Source: Candidatus Doudnabacteria bacterium (GTDB lineage: Bacteria; Patescibacteriota; Doudnabacteria; UBA920). From it: a DNA stretch of 53,049 bases. The translations under genes and the position numbers were made by a program. The notes below the pieces were generated by a model. It ran no database searches. It was given only the letters and a program-made list of their open reading frames with translations, and was not told the origin of the DNA. Below are positions 15,227 through 22,649 of the stretch, piece by piece; position 1 is the stretch's first letter, and each line of letters opens with the position of its first letter. The DNA lies in assembly GCA_031291995.1 (NCBI GenBank), contig JARLHZ010000001.1, positions 1-53,049 of the forward strand. Reading direction: 5' to 3'.

Positions 15227-15853
15227 TTAATAGTCGATTCCCTTCTGCGCTAAGATGCCTTTGTAGTACGGGTGCTGGAGCATTTTCATTTCGGTCACCA
15301 AGTCGCAGAGTTTTAAAATTTTTGGGTATTTGTTGTGGCCGGTTATTACCAAATGCTGGAGCGGCGCTTTTAGTTTTATTAAATCAATTATGTCCCGCTC
15401 TTCCAAGAGCCCGACTTCCAGCGCGGAGATTATTTCGTCGAGGATGACTAATTCGTATTCTCCCGATGTAATTATTTCGCGGGCCCGCTCCACGCCTTTT
15501 AACGCCTGGCGGATATGGATGTCCTTGTCTTTTTTGTCGCCCAAAATTCCCACAAAACCCAGGCCGACTTGTTCGTTGTCAATATGACCTATAGGACCAC
15601 TGGGGCGTATATTATCAAAGAAGTTAATTTCGCTGGAAATTGGCCACTCGCCCTCTTTAATTTTATCATCCGATTTATTGGCCGCCTTCACAAACTGCAA
15701 AATGTAAACATTCTTCCCGTCCCCCGCCGCCCGCACCGCCATACCCATGGCCGCCGTCGTCTTCCCCTTGCCGTCACCAATATAGCAAATCACCAATCCC
15801 TTGGGAGCGTCGGAAAAAGTTTTTGGAATTTTAATTTTCTTTTTTTCAGGCAT
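15227..15853 (-). CDS. cobO: Corrinoid (cob(I)alamin) adenosyltransferase, CobO/CobA type
   Basis: Adenosylates cob(I)alamin to make adenosylcobalamin. A P-loop lies at residues ~20-30 (CYIGDGKGKTTAAMG), followed by VYILQFVKA, YELVILDEI and HLVITGHNK, the typical CobA/BtuR (PduO-unrelated) ATP-binding fold. At 208 residues it has normal family length. The start at 15853 (MPEKKKIKIPKT) fits the family; the frame is open upstream but that part overlaps a likely plus-strand RNA. Its product is the cofactor of the adjacent NrdJ, so the pair links supply to use. Confidence 0.92.
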   Translation of the reverse strand: MPEKKKIKIPKTFSDAPKGLVICYIGDGKGKTTAAMGMAVRAAGDGKNVYILQFVKAANKSDDKIKEGEWPISSEINFFDNIRPSGPIGHIDNEQVGLGFVGILGDKKDKDIHIRQALKGVERAREIITSGEYELVILDEIISALEVGLLEERDIIDLIKLKAPLQHLVITGHNKYPKILKLCDLVTEMKMLQHPYYKGILAQKGIDY

Positions 15854-15880
15854 TGAATTATTTCTGTTAACTGATATAAT
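15853..15880 (+). promoter_or_regulatory. Plus-strand promoter facing away from cobO
   Basis: TTGAAT (15853-15858), 16 nt, then a perfect TATAAT (15875-15880). It overlaps the cobO start codon region on the other strand. No plus-strand gene follows; a strong terminator comes 190 bases later. Confidence 0.6.
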
Positions 15881-15886
15881 AAGTTG

Positions 15887-16103
15887 TATTCCGGCCTTCC
15901 ACGCTAGAACTCGGGTTTTGGCTTGTAGGAAGATTGACTGGAATCGGCGTTGTAACGGACGAACTTCACAGTCCGACGGAAGTATTCTCCCAACCGTCAA
16001 TTAATTTCGCTGACCGGATTATCATTTTTAGCTGCCGCTAAGATACTTCCGGTTTCTGCGCCGTACCATTGTGGCTCCGCTCATAAATCGGAGCCTTTTT
16101 TTT
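15887..16103 (+). ncRNA. Candidate structured non-coding RNA, ~215 nt
   Basis: The interval runs from a TTGAAT-16-TATAAT promoter to a strong terminator (GGCTCCG at 16073-16079, CGGAGCC at 16089-16095, then eight T). There is no convincing reading frame. By eye it folds into nested helices: CGGCG (15944-15948) with CGCCG (16059-16063), CGGAC with GTCCG (15956-15975), and CGGAAGTAT with ATACTTCCG (nine perfect pairs, near 15977-15985 and 16042-16050). It does not show the conserved cores of 4.5S, tmRNA, RNase P or cobalamin riboswitches. The size would suit 6S RNA, but the expected single rod is not evident. Confidence 0.45.
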
Positions 16104-16161
16104 ATTCAATTTTTAGGCGGCAGCTATAAGCCGCCGCCTTGGTCTTACTAACAACTAAAAA

Positions 16162-16332
16162 CTAATCACTAACAACTTCCCCAGTCCATTTGACTATACG
16201 GAAATTGGTTTGGGGATGGCGCTCCCGAAGTTCTTTCAATATTTTTTGGGCTCGCGGCAGGCCGGGACGCATTATCCGGTGATAATTAATCCAACCAGCT
16301 GAAGTTTCAATTTCTATCGCAAATTTTTCCAT
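16162..16332 (-). CDS. Hypothetical 56-aa protein
   Basis: Function not recognised. A small soluble protein, MEKFAIEIETSAGWINYHRI, with a basic helical stretch (LPRAQKILKELRERHP) and an FRIVKWTGEV end. The start at 16332 is preferred because the in-frame extension to 16491 translates a dispersed palindromic repeat. It lies between nrdJ and cobO on the same strand. Its last codons overlap an ACTAA word array. Confidence 0.6.
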   Translation of the reverse strand: MEKFAIEIETSAGWINYHRIMRPGLPRAQKILKELRERHPQTNFRIVKWTGEVVSD

Positions 16333-16557
16333 AAGATTATTCCCTCTCACTCCGTACGAAAGAAACCGAATTGTCCGTCGTAGACTTGGTGAAGCCGAAA
16401 ATCCGGATGACAGTTTATTGCTCATTTCTAGATCCCGGATATTTTTTGCGGCCAGTGATGTTCGTCTGCACAAAAAATTCCAGGATGACACATGCTCTAG
16501 TTCCGTGGATTCCGTAGTTTTCCGTAGTTCCGTTCAATTCCGTAGTTCCGGATCGAT
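16333..16557. repeat. Composite repeat gap: palindromic repeat plus TTCCGTAG word array
   Basis: GTCATCC-type repeat arms (GGATGACAGTTTATT, CCAGGATGACACATG) occupy 16390-16495. A word array follows: TTCCGT, TTCCGTAG, TTCCGTAG, TTCCGT, TTCCGTAG, TTCCGG (16500-16556) up to the nrdJ stop. Only one orientation of the word is present here. No gene is supported in the gap. Confidence 0.65.
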
Positions 16558-16560
16558 TTA

Positions 16561-19320
16561 CTACCCGCACTTACTGTACCCACAAACGTCGCACTTCATG
16601 CATCCTTCCGCCAAAATCATCATGTTGGCGCAAGAGGGACAGACCGGGGCGTTGCCTAAATTGGCAATGGAAACTTTTTGCGTTTTTTTATAAGTCATCG
16701 AGCCATTAACCTTTATTTTATCTTCGGAAACTGTTTCCACGATTTTTTCTTCGGTTTTTATGGCAATAATATCTGCACCTATCGGCAGGCCACGGGCCTG
16801 CACTACATCTCCGCGTAAATCCGCGTCGGCAATTTTATCCGCGTCATTCCGCGATTTCGGCAAATCCAGCATCATCTGTTTGTCCGCGCGTTTAATGTGC
16901 TTTTCCAAAATTTTGGCAATGGCGTCGGGGAGGCTGAATACCACGCCGCCGTCGGAAAACGAAACATCGGGACTGCGAATGCCTTTAAGCTGGTCAATAA
17001 TTTCTTCCACCGCGACATTGGAACGAAGCGCCAGGGAAATCATTCTGGTAATGGCTTCGGTCTGGGCGCTAAAGAACCCGCCGGCTTTGCCCATAACCGC
17101 GAACACTTCCAGCGGCCCCTGGGTATCCTCATTTATGGTCACGTACAAATTACCGTACGCGGTTTGCATTTTGTAAGTAATGCCCTGCACCATATCGGGC
17201 CTACTGCGCGGGGCAAGTTTAATTTGGATGTTGTCTCCGGAAACCGACATAACTTCTTGAGGCCGCAAAGCCGAAACCCCGAGCAAAGTCGAGGGGTTTG
17301 GCTGCTGCGATGGCGCGGCTATCGCCTTGTCCAACTCCTGCTTGGCCATAACCTGGTCGGACGCGTCCTTGCCCAGCTTTTTATGGTCAGTGGCCAAAAT
17401 CTGCTCGTCGCGCGAGCCGTCGCGGTAAATGGTACCGCCCTTACAGCCCAAATCGTACATTAAAGTATAAAGCTGTTTGGTTTGTTCAACGGTATAATCG
17501 GCCGGGGCGTTGCAGGTTTTGCTAATGGCCGAGTCGGTCCAGCGCTGGACCGCGGCCTGCACGCGCACGTGTTCTTCCGGCATCAGTTCCATGGCAGTCG
17601 TAAAATACGAGGGAAGATCCTGTCCGGGATGCTTTTCCAAATAGTCCTGAGCCAGTTTGATTTTTTCTTCGTGCACGCCCAGCCGGCTCTTGCGGAAATA
17701 GGTCCAGGAAAAAAACGGCTCAATCCCGGTGGACGTCCCAACCATGGTCCCGACGGTTCCCGTGGGAGCCTGAGTCAATATAGTGACGTTACGGATGCCG
17801 TACTTGGCGACGAGGTCGCGAATATAAGCGGGCATGGCCTTCATATAGCCGGACTGCAAAAACTTTTCCGCGTCGAACATGGGGAACGCGCCTTTTTCGC
17901 GCGCCAGCTCTACCGAAGTTTCGTAAGCCGTAACCGCAATGAACTGGTAAAGTTTGTCGATAAACTCCACGGCCTCGGGACTGCCGTATTTGACGCCTTT
18001 GTATATCATCATTTCGGCCAGGCCAATAGTGCCCATGCCCACACGGCGTTCGGACATTTGCTGGTCTTTGTTCTCGTCAAAAAAGTACGGCGTGGCATCT
18101 ATTACGTTGTCCTGGAACCGCACGGCATACTGCACGGTCTGCTTCAGCTCGTTCCACATAACTTCGCCGCTGTCTTTATTGATGTGTTTGGAAAGGTTTA
18201 CGTGCCCCAAATTGCACACGCCCCAGGCCGGCAAAGGCTGCTCGCCGCAGGGGTTGGTGCAGGGCAGATCCGCGAAGTAGTGGGAGTTGCTGAAATAATT
18301 GGCGCGGTCGATAAAATACATGCCGGGCTCGGCGCTTGACCAGGCCGAAGTAATAATATTGTCCCAAACGTCAGCCGCGCGCACGGTTTTGTGCTTTATA
18401 ATTTTGCCGCCCAATTCTTTCCAGCGCTTTATGTTGCCATCCCACTTGGTGGCATAAAGCGGGTCGGAAGTGTCGGGGAACACCAAATCCCACGGCTTGT
18501 CGTTTTTAACGGCGTCCATGAAGTCGTCGGTAATGCCGACGGAAATATTGGCGTTGGTAATTTTGCCGGCTTCTTTTTTGGAGTTGATAAAATCAATCAC
18601 GTCCGGGTGCCAGCAATTTAAAATCAGCATCAGCGCGCCGCGCCGGCTGCCGCCCTGTTCGATAAGTCCGGTGACAAAACTATAGAGCGAGGCCCAGGAT
18701 ACCGCGCCGCTTGAGCGGCCGTTAACACCCTTAACGTACGCGTAGCGCGGGCGCAGCGAAGATACGTTAATGCCCACGCCGCCGCCGCGGCTCATAATTT
18801 CCGCCATCTGCCCCAGAGTTTCAAAAATTCCCTGGCGGCTGTCCTTGGGGTGGGGAATAACATAACAATTATAAAAAGTCAGGTTCTGGCCGGTGCCGGC
18901 GCCGGTAAAAATCCGGCCGGCCGGGACATACTTCCAGTCATCCATGAGCTTGCGGAACTTGTCTTCCCATTCGGTCCGTTTCTCCGCGAGCTTTTCCACG
19001 CTGGCAATATGTTTGGCAATCCGGTCGAACATCTGCTCGGGCACCAACTCCAGCGGCTTGTCCACGTGCTCCAGGCGGCGGTACTCCAGCTGGCCGTCGC
19101 GCATTTTTACCGTAACTTCCTTGGTCGAGATATCTATATTTTCGATAATGCCGATTTCCCGCTGGCCGGTTTTGGGGTTAACCAAAACCACCACCGTGTC
19201 GCCCACGGCCAAAGTTTCGCGCTTGACGTCCTTGACGGCGTAGCGGTCCAAAAATATTTTCTCGCCCAGTTCGCTGAGCCCGTTAATTTTTCTGTCCTGG
19301 AGGTTGACCTTGGATTGCAT
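16561..19320 (-). CDS. nrdJ: Class II (adenosylcobalamin-dependent) ribonucleoside-diphosphate reductase
   Basis: Reduces ribonucleotides to deoxyribonucleotides using AdoCbl. Motifs: substrate-cysteine region NLTFYNCYVIP (~residue 150), MSRGGGVGINVS, NPCGEQPL (~353, radical-site Cys and Glu), ILTQAPTGTVG and TSTGIEPFFSW (~515), a TSCPD-type domain (~690-800), and a C-terminal zinc-ribbon/thiol tail CPSCAN...GCMKCDVCGYSKCG. At 919 residues it is normal for this class. Residues ~674-683 (NPSTLLGVSA) are encoded by a palindrome in a linker. It lies downstream of nrdR across an inverted TACGGA word array and is presumably co-transcribed. Confidence 0.96.
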   Translation of the reverse strand: MQSKVNLQDRKINGLSELGEKIFLDRYAVKDVKRETLAVGDTVVVLVNPKTGQREIGIIENIDISTKEVTVKMRDGQLEYRRLEHVDKPLELVPEQMFDRIAKHIASVEKLAEKRTEWEDKFRKLMDDWKYVPAGRIFTGAGTGQNLTFYNCYVIPHPKDSRQGIFETLGQMAEIMSRGGGVGINVSSLRPRYAYVKGVNGRSSGAVSWASLYSFVTGLIEQGGSRRGALMLILNCWHPDVIDFINSKKEAGKITNANISVGITDDFMDAVKNDKPWDLVFPDTSDPLYATKWDGNIKRWKELGGKIIKHKTVRAADVWDNIITSAWSSAEPGMYFIDRANYFSNSHYFADLPCTNPCGEQPLPAWGVCNLGHVNLSKHINKDSGEVMWNELKQTVQYAVRFQDNVIDATPYFFDENKDQQMSERRVGMGTIGLAEMMIYKGVKYGSPEAVEFIDKLYQFIAVTAYETSVELAREKGAFPMFDAEKFLQSGYMKAMPAYIRDLVAKYGIRNVTILTQAPTGTVGTMVGTSTGIEPFFSWTYFRKSRLGVHEEKIKLAQDYLEKHPGQDLPSYFTTAMELMPEEHVRVQAAVQRWTDSAISKTCNAPADYTVEQTKQLYTLMYDLGCKGGTIYRDGSRDEQILATDHKKLGKDASDQVMAKQELDKAIAAPSQQPNPSTLLGVSALRPQEVMSVSGDNIQIKLAPRSRPDMVQGITYKMQTAYGNLYVTINEDTQGPLEVFAVMGKAGGFFSAQTEAITRMISLALRSNVAVEEIIDQLKGIRSPDVSFSDGGVVFSLPDAIAKILEKHIKRADKQMMLDLPKSRNDADKIADADLRGDVVQARGLPIGADIIAIKTEEKIVETVSEDKIKVNGSMTYKKTQKVSIANLGNAPVCPSCANMMILAEGCMKCDVCGYSKCG
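17274..17299. repeat. Palindrome inside nrdJ
   Basis: AAACCCC (17274-17280) and GGGGTTT (17293-17299) bracket GAGCAAAGTCGA, in frame and within a low-complexity linker between the catalytic core and the C-terminal domain. It resembles an inserted palindromic element rather than conserved coding sequence. Confidence 0.5.
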
Positions 19321-19357
19321 GGTTGTAAAATGATTAATAGTTTTATTTTGAGGACTT

Positions 19358-19433
19358 TACGGAATACGGAGATTTACGGATATACGGAAGAAAGTGCTCC
19401 CTCCGTATATCCGTATCACATCCGTATTCCGTA
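19358..19433. repeat. Inverted eight-word repeat, word TACGGA, between nrdR and nrdJ
   Basis: TACGGA at 19358, 19365, 19375 and 19383 (spacers 1, 4, 2) and TCCGTA at 19402, 19410, 19421 and 19428 (spacers 2, 5, 1). The architecture equals that of the TACGAA elements (5156, 10590, 50286), with all eight words changed at the same base. The long spacers (GATT and TCACA) are not complementary. Confidence 0.9.
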
Positions 19434-19436
19434 AAG

Positions 19437-19883
19437 TTATAATTTTTTAAGTTCTTCCTTAAACTCGTCCACGTCCTCGAACTGGCGGTACACGGCGGCA
19501 AAACGGATGTAGGCGACCTTATCCACTTTTTTTAGCCTCTTCATGACAATATCCCCGATTTCCGCGCTGGTGATTTCCCCGTCTTTGGCCTTTTTCTGGA
19601 TGTCGATTTCTATACCGGCGACCAGTTTGCGGAAGGCTTCGTCAGTATGGGGCCGCTTATCCATAGGCAGACGTATGGACCGCTCCAGCTTTTCTTTGGA
19701 AAACGCCTGTTTACTCCCGTCTTTTTTAACGACCGCCAGATCCAGGATTTCAATTTCTTCGTAAGTCGAAAAGCGGAAATCGCATTTTTCGCATTCACGC
19801 CGCCTCCGGATGGCGCTGCCGTCGTCTACCGGACGGCTGTCCAGGACTTTAGTGTCTTCGAACTGGCAATTGGGACATCTCAT
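19437..19883 (-). CDS. nrdR: Transcriptional repressor NrdR
   Basis: Zinc-ribbon plus ATP-cone repressor of ribonucleotide reductase genes that senses ATP/dATP. MRCPNCQFEDTKVLDSRPVDDG and RRRRECEKCDFRFSTYE give the four zinc cysteines, and the ATP-cone follows (VVKKDGSKQAFSKEKLERSI to AYIRFAAVYRQFED). 148 residues, typical length. It is the first gene of the nrdR-nrdJ unit, about 350 nt downstream of a promoter bearing two NrdR boxes, so it should be self-regulated. Confidence 0.97.
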   Translation of the reverse strand: MRCPNCQFEDTKVLDSRPVDDGSAIRRRRECEKCDFRFSTYEEIEILDLAVVKKDGSKQAFSKEKLERSIRLPMDKRPHTDEAFRKLVAGIEIDIQKKAKDGEITSAEIGDIVMKRLKKVDKVAYIRFAAVYRQFEDVDEFKEELKKL

Positions 19884-19893
19884 GGAACTCCCT

Positions 19894-19927
19894 GATATTA
19901 ATAGATATTAGTAGATATTGGGATATT
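19894..19927. repeat. Single-arm word repeat, GATATT x4, upstream of nrdR
   Basis: GATATT at 19894, 19904, 19914 and 19922, with period 10 for the first three. It is the same word and phase as around mutM. No inverted partner array was seen nearby. Confidence 0.7.
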
Positions 19928-20052
19928 AGTTTTCCAAAATAACTTTTTAAAATAAACGCCAAACTAAAATAAAAATTAAAAATACGATTATTTTCCAAAA
20001 TTTTGCGAATCTTTAACAACCCTTGCTGGCCAAGATTTATAGAACCCCTATG

Positions 20053-20189
20053 AAAAGCTTTACCCAGGCATCTTCCGATACTTTTTTACATTTCCTGACA
20101 AATAGTACATCTGCCACTATTTTCTGAAACGTTTGTCACCCTGGGAAGATGCCTGGGTTAATTTTAAAACCGCATTTTTTAAAGCTTTT
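20053..20189 (-). promoter_or_regulatory. Long structured segment in the nrdR-nrdJ 5' leader
   Basis: A perfect 15-bp inverted repeat, ACCCAGGCATCTTCC (20062-20076) / GGAAGATGCCTGGGT (20144-20158), is enclosed by AAAAGCTTT (20053-20061) / AAAGCTTTT (20181-20189). Inside is a smaller AAATAGT/ACTATTT hairpin next to TGAC/GTCA. The ~350-nt leader has no reading frame. It may be a regulatory RNA, a processed small RNA or a palindromic element; no known riboswitch core was recognised. Confidence 0.5.
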
Positions 20190-20216
20190 TGTCTATTTGT
20201 TTGTTTTTCCACTCGG

Positions 20217-20271
20217 CACAATATGTTGTGTCATCTAGTAATAGTATAATACTACATATAGATTTTTTCAA
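20217..20271 (-). promoter_or_regulatory. nrdR-nrdJ promoter with two NrdR boxes
   Basis: On the minus strand, TTGAAA (20271-20266), 17 nt, TATACT (20248-20243); start near 20236. One NrdR box, CACAACATATTGTG (20230-20217), matches the consensus CACwATATaTwGTG at 13 of 14 positions and lies just past the start. A weaker box, ATCTATATGTAGTA (20263-20250), fills the -35/-10 spacer. The box centres are 33 bp apart, about three helical turns, as in known tandem NrdR sites. Confidence 0.82.
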
Positions 20272-20340
20272 GGCATGGAAACATCAGGAATTTTACGGTT
20301 TCCCCTATGTGAAAAAATGATATCCACAAAAATACATAAA

Positions 20341-20368
20341 AAAGCTCCGGGGGCACAGCCGGAGCTTT
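20341..20368 (-). terminator. Terminator of the 157-aa membrane-protein gene
   Basis: A 10-bp stem, AAAGCTCCGG / CCGGAGCTTT, is followed by a T-run on the minus strand. It lies 20 bases past the stop at 20388. Confidence 0.85.
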
Positions 20369-20387
20369 TAAAACCGTTAGATGATAT

Positions 20388-20819
20388 TTAATTCCCAAAA
20401 AAGAGTGAAAATACTCCCTGGGAATGAGACTGGTAAGCCGGGCTTTGGGTGTAAGCGCCCGCGACCTGCGGCCTTTCGGCATAAGCCATTCTTGCGGCGC
20501 CCAAATTCTGCAATCCCGCCAGCTGCATAATCTGCGGGCCGGCGTTGTCGGCGATAAAGGCCACGTCATCTCCTACAAAGCCGTAGTCTCTGCCCGCCGG
20601 GGCGATTAAATTTTGGTTTATGAAATTACTGTAGCTGTTAGACGCGATATCAACCATGGCTACGACATGGCTGGAAGCAAACGGATCGGGCAGTACCTGC
20701 GCCTGCTGAAAGCTCGCGTTACTTATAGTCACCATGAACAAAAAGAGCATGGAGACCATGGAAGCTCCGAGCAAACTTACTACTTTGCCGGGGCTTTCGT
20801 GGGTTAAAAAGTGATCCAT
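20388..20819 (-). CDS. Hypothetical single-pass membrane protein
   Basis: Function not recognised. After MDHFLTHESPGKV there is one hydrophobic segment (SLLGASMVSMLFLFMVTIS), then an extracytoplasmic region rich in Ala, Gln and Asn with no recognised domain. The ATG at 20819 is chosen; an upstream in-frame start at 20861 would add 14 residues. It has its own promoter at 21001-21029 and a terminator, so it is monocistronic. It lies between the nrd operon and ftsZ. Confidence 0.6.
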   Translation of the reverse strand: MDHFLTHESPGKVVSLLGASMVSMLFLFMVTISNASFQQAQVLPDPFASSHVVAMVDIASNSYSNFINQNLIAPAGRDYGFVGDDVAFIADNAGPQIMQLAGLQNLGAARMAYAERPQVAGAYTQSPAYQSHSQGVFSLFFGN

Positions 20820-21000
20820 AAATCTATAATTCCAAATTAGCTCCCCAATTGATAGAGCCAATTATACTTTATTAAATTTTATTTTTGTTTTAACTTAATT
20901 AGTTCTCTAGAAACTAACAAAGTTATTTTTGTTTCTTATTGTTTGATATCCCCGTCCATATTTTTTTGGACGATCGACCGTGAAATATCTTGACTTAGTT

Positions 21001-21029
21001 ATTATAGCATATCCGGAAGATTTTTGCAA
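21001..21029 (-). promoter_or_regulatory. Promoter of the 157-aa membrane-protein gene
   Basis: On the minus strand, TTGCAA (21029-21024), 17 nt, then a perfect TATAAT (21006-21001). The ~170-nt leader contains a CGTCC/GGACG hairpin (20953-20971) but no reading frame. Confidence 0.65.
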
Positions 21030-21032
21030 GTA

Positions 21033-21147
21033 GGACTTCGGAACTACGGGAGACTACAGAATAAAAAACTGCCCCATATATTATGGAGCAGTTTCATAAT
21101 TATTTTGTTCCGTTGTTTCTGTAGTTTTCCGCAGTGGTCCTTCCAAA
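21033..21147. repeat. Inverted repeat around the ftsZ terminator
   Basis: The left arm (AGGAC..CT.CGG...ACTACAGAA) and the complemented right arm share AGGAC, CTnCGG and ACTACAGAA in order. The words resemble the TTCCGTAG array at 16.5 kb. The ftsZ terminator lies in the loop. Confidence 0.5.
21066..21094 (-). terminator. Terminator of ftsZ
   Basis: AAACTGC-C-CC pairs with GG-A-GCAGTTT over a 9-nt loop. On the minus strand it is followed by TTTTTATT. It lies about 70 bases past the ftsZ stop. Confidence 0.8.
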
Positions 21148-21161
21148 CTTTCCGGATGCCT

Positions 21162-22376
21162 CTACTTCATCTTTTTCCTAATAAACGCCGGGATGTCCAG
21201 TTCGTCTTCCTTGACCTCGTCGTTGTTGGAATTAATATTCATCGGAGATTGCGGCTGGGGCATAATTTCTATGGGCGGGGCGGGCTTGGGGTTGAACATC
21301 GGCTTTCTCATTTCCGGCATAACCGGAGGCTGGGCCGGCTGGTTGAACTTTGGTTCCGGCGCTTTGGCGGGCTTGGGCTGGTCGAACATCTGGCTGGCCG
21401 GCAGGCGCTTGCTGGATTCGTCAAAACCCGTGGCAATAACCGTAATGCGCACTTCGTCGCCCATGGCTTCATCTATTACCGCGCCAAACTTGACCTTGGC
21501 ATCGTTGTCTATGCTCTTGGTAATAACCTTAGCGGCTTCGTCTATTTCAAACATGCCCAGGGAAGCTCCGCCGGTAATGTTAAACAGCACGCCTTTGGCG
21601 CCGTCTATAGTCATTTCCAGCAAAGGAGAATTAATAGCCATTTTGGCCGCGTCCTGCGCCCTGGTGTCGCCGCTGGCATGGCCAATACCCATGAGCGCGG
21701 TACCGGCGTCCTGCATAATGCTTTTGACGTCAGCGAAGTCGGCGTTAACAATACCGTGGGTGGTAATCAGGTCGGAAATGCCGGCAATGCCCTGGCGCAA
21801 TACTTCATCTACTGTTTTAAAAGCTTCTATAAGTGAAGTTTTCTTGTCTATAATCTGTAAAATACGGTCGTTATGAATAGAAATTATGGCGTCTACTTTA
21901 TCCTTTAAATTATCGTAACCGACCTCGGCCACTTCTTTACGTTTGCTGCCTTCAAAGGTAAACGGTTTGGTAACCACGGCTACGGTTAAGATGCCTTTGT
22001 TTTTGGCCAGCTCAGCCAAAATCGGCGCCGCGCCCGTGCCGGTGCCTCCGCCTAAGCCGCAGGTAATAAAGACCATGTCGGCATTGTCGATAACTTCTTC
22101 CAGTTCTTCCACGCTCTCTTCGGCCGCCTGCCGGCCAAGGTCCGGATTCATGCCGCTACCAAGGCCTTTGGTGGCTGTTTTGCCAATATGGACCTTGCGG
22201 TCGGCCTGGTTGTTGTGCAAAGCCTGGGCGTCGGTGTTGATGGCAATAAATTCCACCCCGCGAATGCCCAGCTGGGTCATGCGGTTTACGGCATTAGTTC
22301 CCGAACCGCCGACTCCAAGTACCTTAATTCTCGCAAAAGCCTCAATTTTCGGTTTAACTTCCATGGTTTTTTTCAT
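21162..22376 (-). CDS. ftsZ: Cell-division GTPase FtsZ
   Basis: Tubulin homologue that forms the Z ring. VLGVGGSGTNAVNRM, the tubulin signature GGGTGTGAAPILAE, and the T7-loop region NADFADVKSIMQDAGTA are intact. A Pro/Gln-rich linker (~330-385) leads to the conserved C-terminal tail DELDIPAFIRKKMK that binds FtsA and other partners. 404 residues, typical. Its usual upstream neighbour ftsA lies at 41276-42523 on the same strand, separated by ~19 kb of accessory genes. A hairpin with flanking T-rich runs lies in its leader (22420-22449). Confidence 0.98.
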   Translation of the reverse strand: MKKTMEVKPKIEAFARIKVLGVGGSGTNAVNRMTQLGIRGVEFIAINTDAQALHNNQADRKVHIGKTATKGLGSGMNPDLGRQAAEESVEELEEVIDNADMVFITCGLGGGTGTGAAPILAELAKNKGILTVAVVTKPFTFEGSKRKEVAEVGYDNLKDKVDAIISIHNDRILQIIDKKTSLIEAFKTVDEVLRQGIAGISDLITTHGIVNADFADVKSIMQDAGTALMGIGHASGDTRAQDAAKMAINSPLLEMTIDGAKGVLFNITGGASLGMFEIDEAAKVITKSIDNDAKVKFGAVIDEAMGDEVRITVIATGFDESSKRLPASQMFDQPKPAKAPEPKFNQPAQPPVMPEMRKPMFNPKPAPPIEIMPQPQSPMNINSNNDEVKEDELDIPAFIRKKMK

Positions 22377-22419
22377 GCAATGTTGATAACCTAAGAATAA
22401 TAGATAAAAAAAATAAAAG

Positions 22420-22449
22420 CAAGCCTTAACAAACAGTTGTTTTGGCTTG
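22420..22449. terminator. Terminator-like hairpin in the ftsZ 5' leader
   Basis: CAAGCC (22420-22425) pairs with GGCTTG (22444-22449). T-rich runs follow on both strands, including CTTTTATTTTTTTT on the minus strand. It is 44 bases upstream of the ftsZ start and could act as an attenuator or insulate ftsZ from the island. Confidence 0.5.
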
Positions 22450-22605
22450 TGTTTTTGTTTTTGTAACCAACAGATTCGGCGTTTTTTTCAAGCCGCCCGA
22501 AATTTCGGTAAAATCGAAAGTTTTGTTTTCATGATTATAGCATAAACGCGCCGCAATGCAAAAATTGGCAAATTTTTAACCCCCGCCCCCGAAAAAAGCA
22601 AAATG

Positions 22606-22614
22606 TGATATAAT
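22606..22614 (+). promoter_or_regulatory. Extended -10 promoter of the pilin-like gene
   Basis: TGATATAAT with TG correctly placed before a perfect TATAAT (22609-22614) lies ~36 nt before the start codon. It is identical to the -10 of the alarmone gene at 8277. Confidence 0.65.
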
Positions 22615-22649
22615 AAACCTGCATTAATTAAGTACGTTTTTGAAATAAA

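Noticed and set aside
15887-16103. Cobalamin riboswitch for cobO
   Set aside because: Neither strand shows the conserved B12-box or J-region strings, and the better promoter and terminator point away from cobO.
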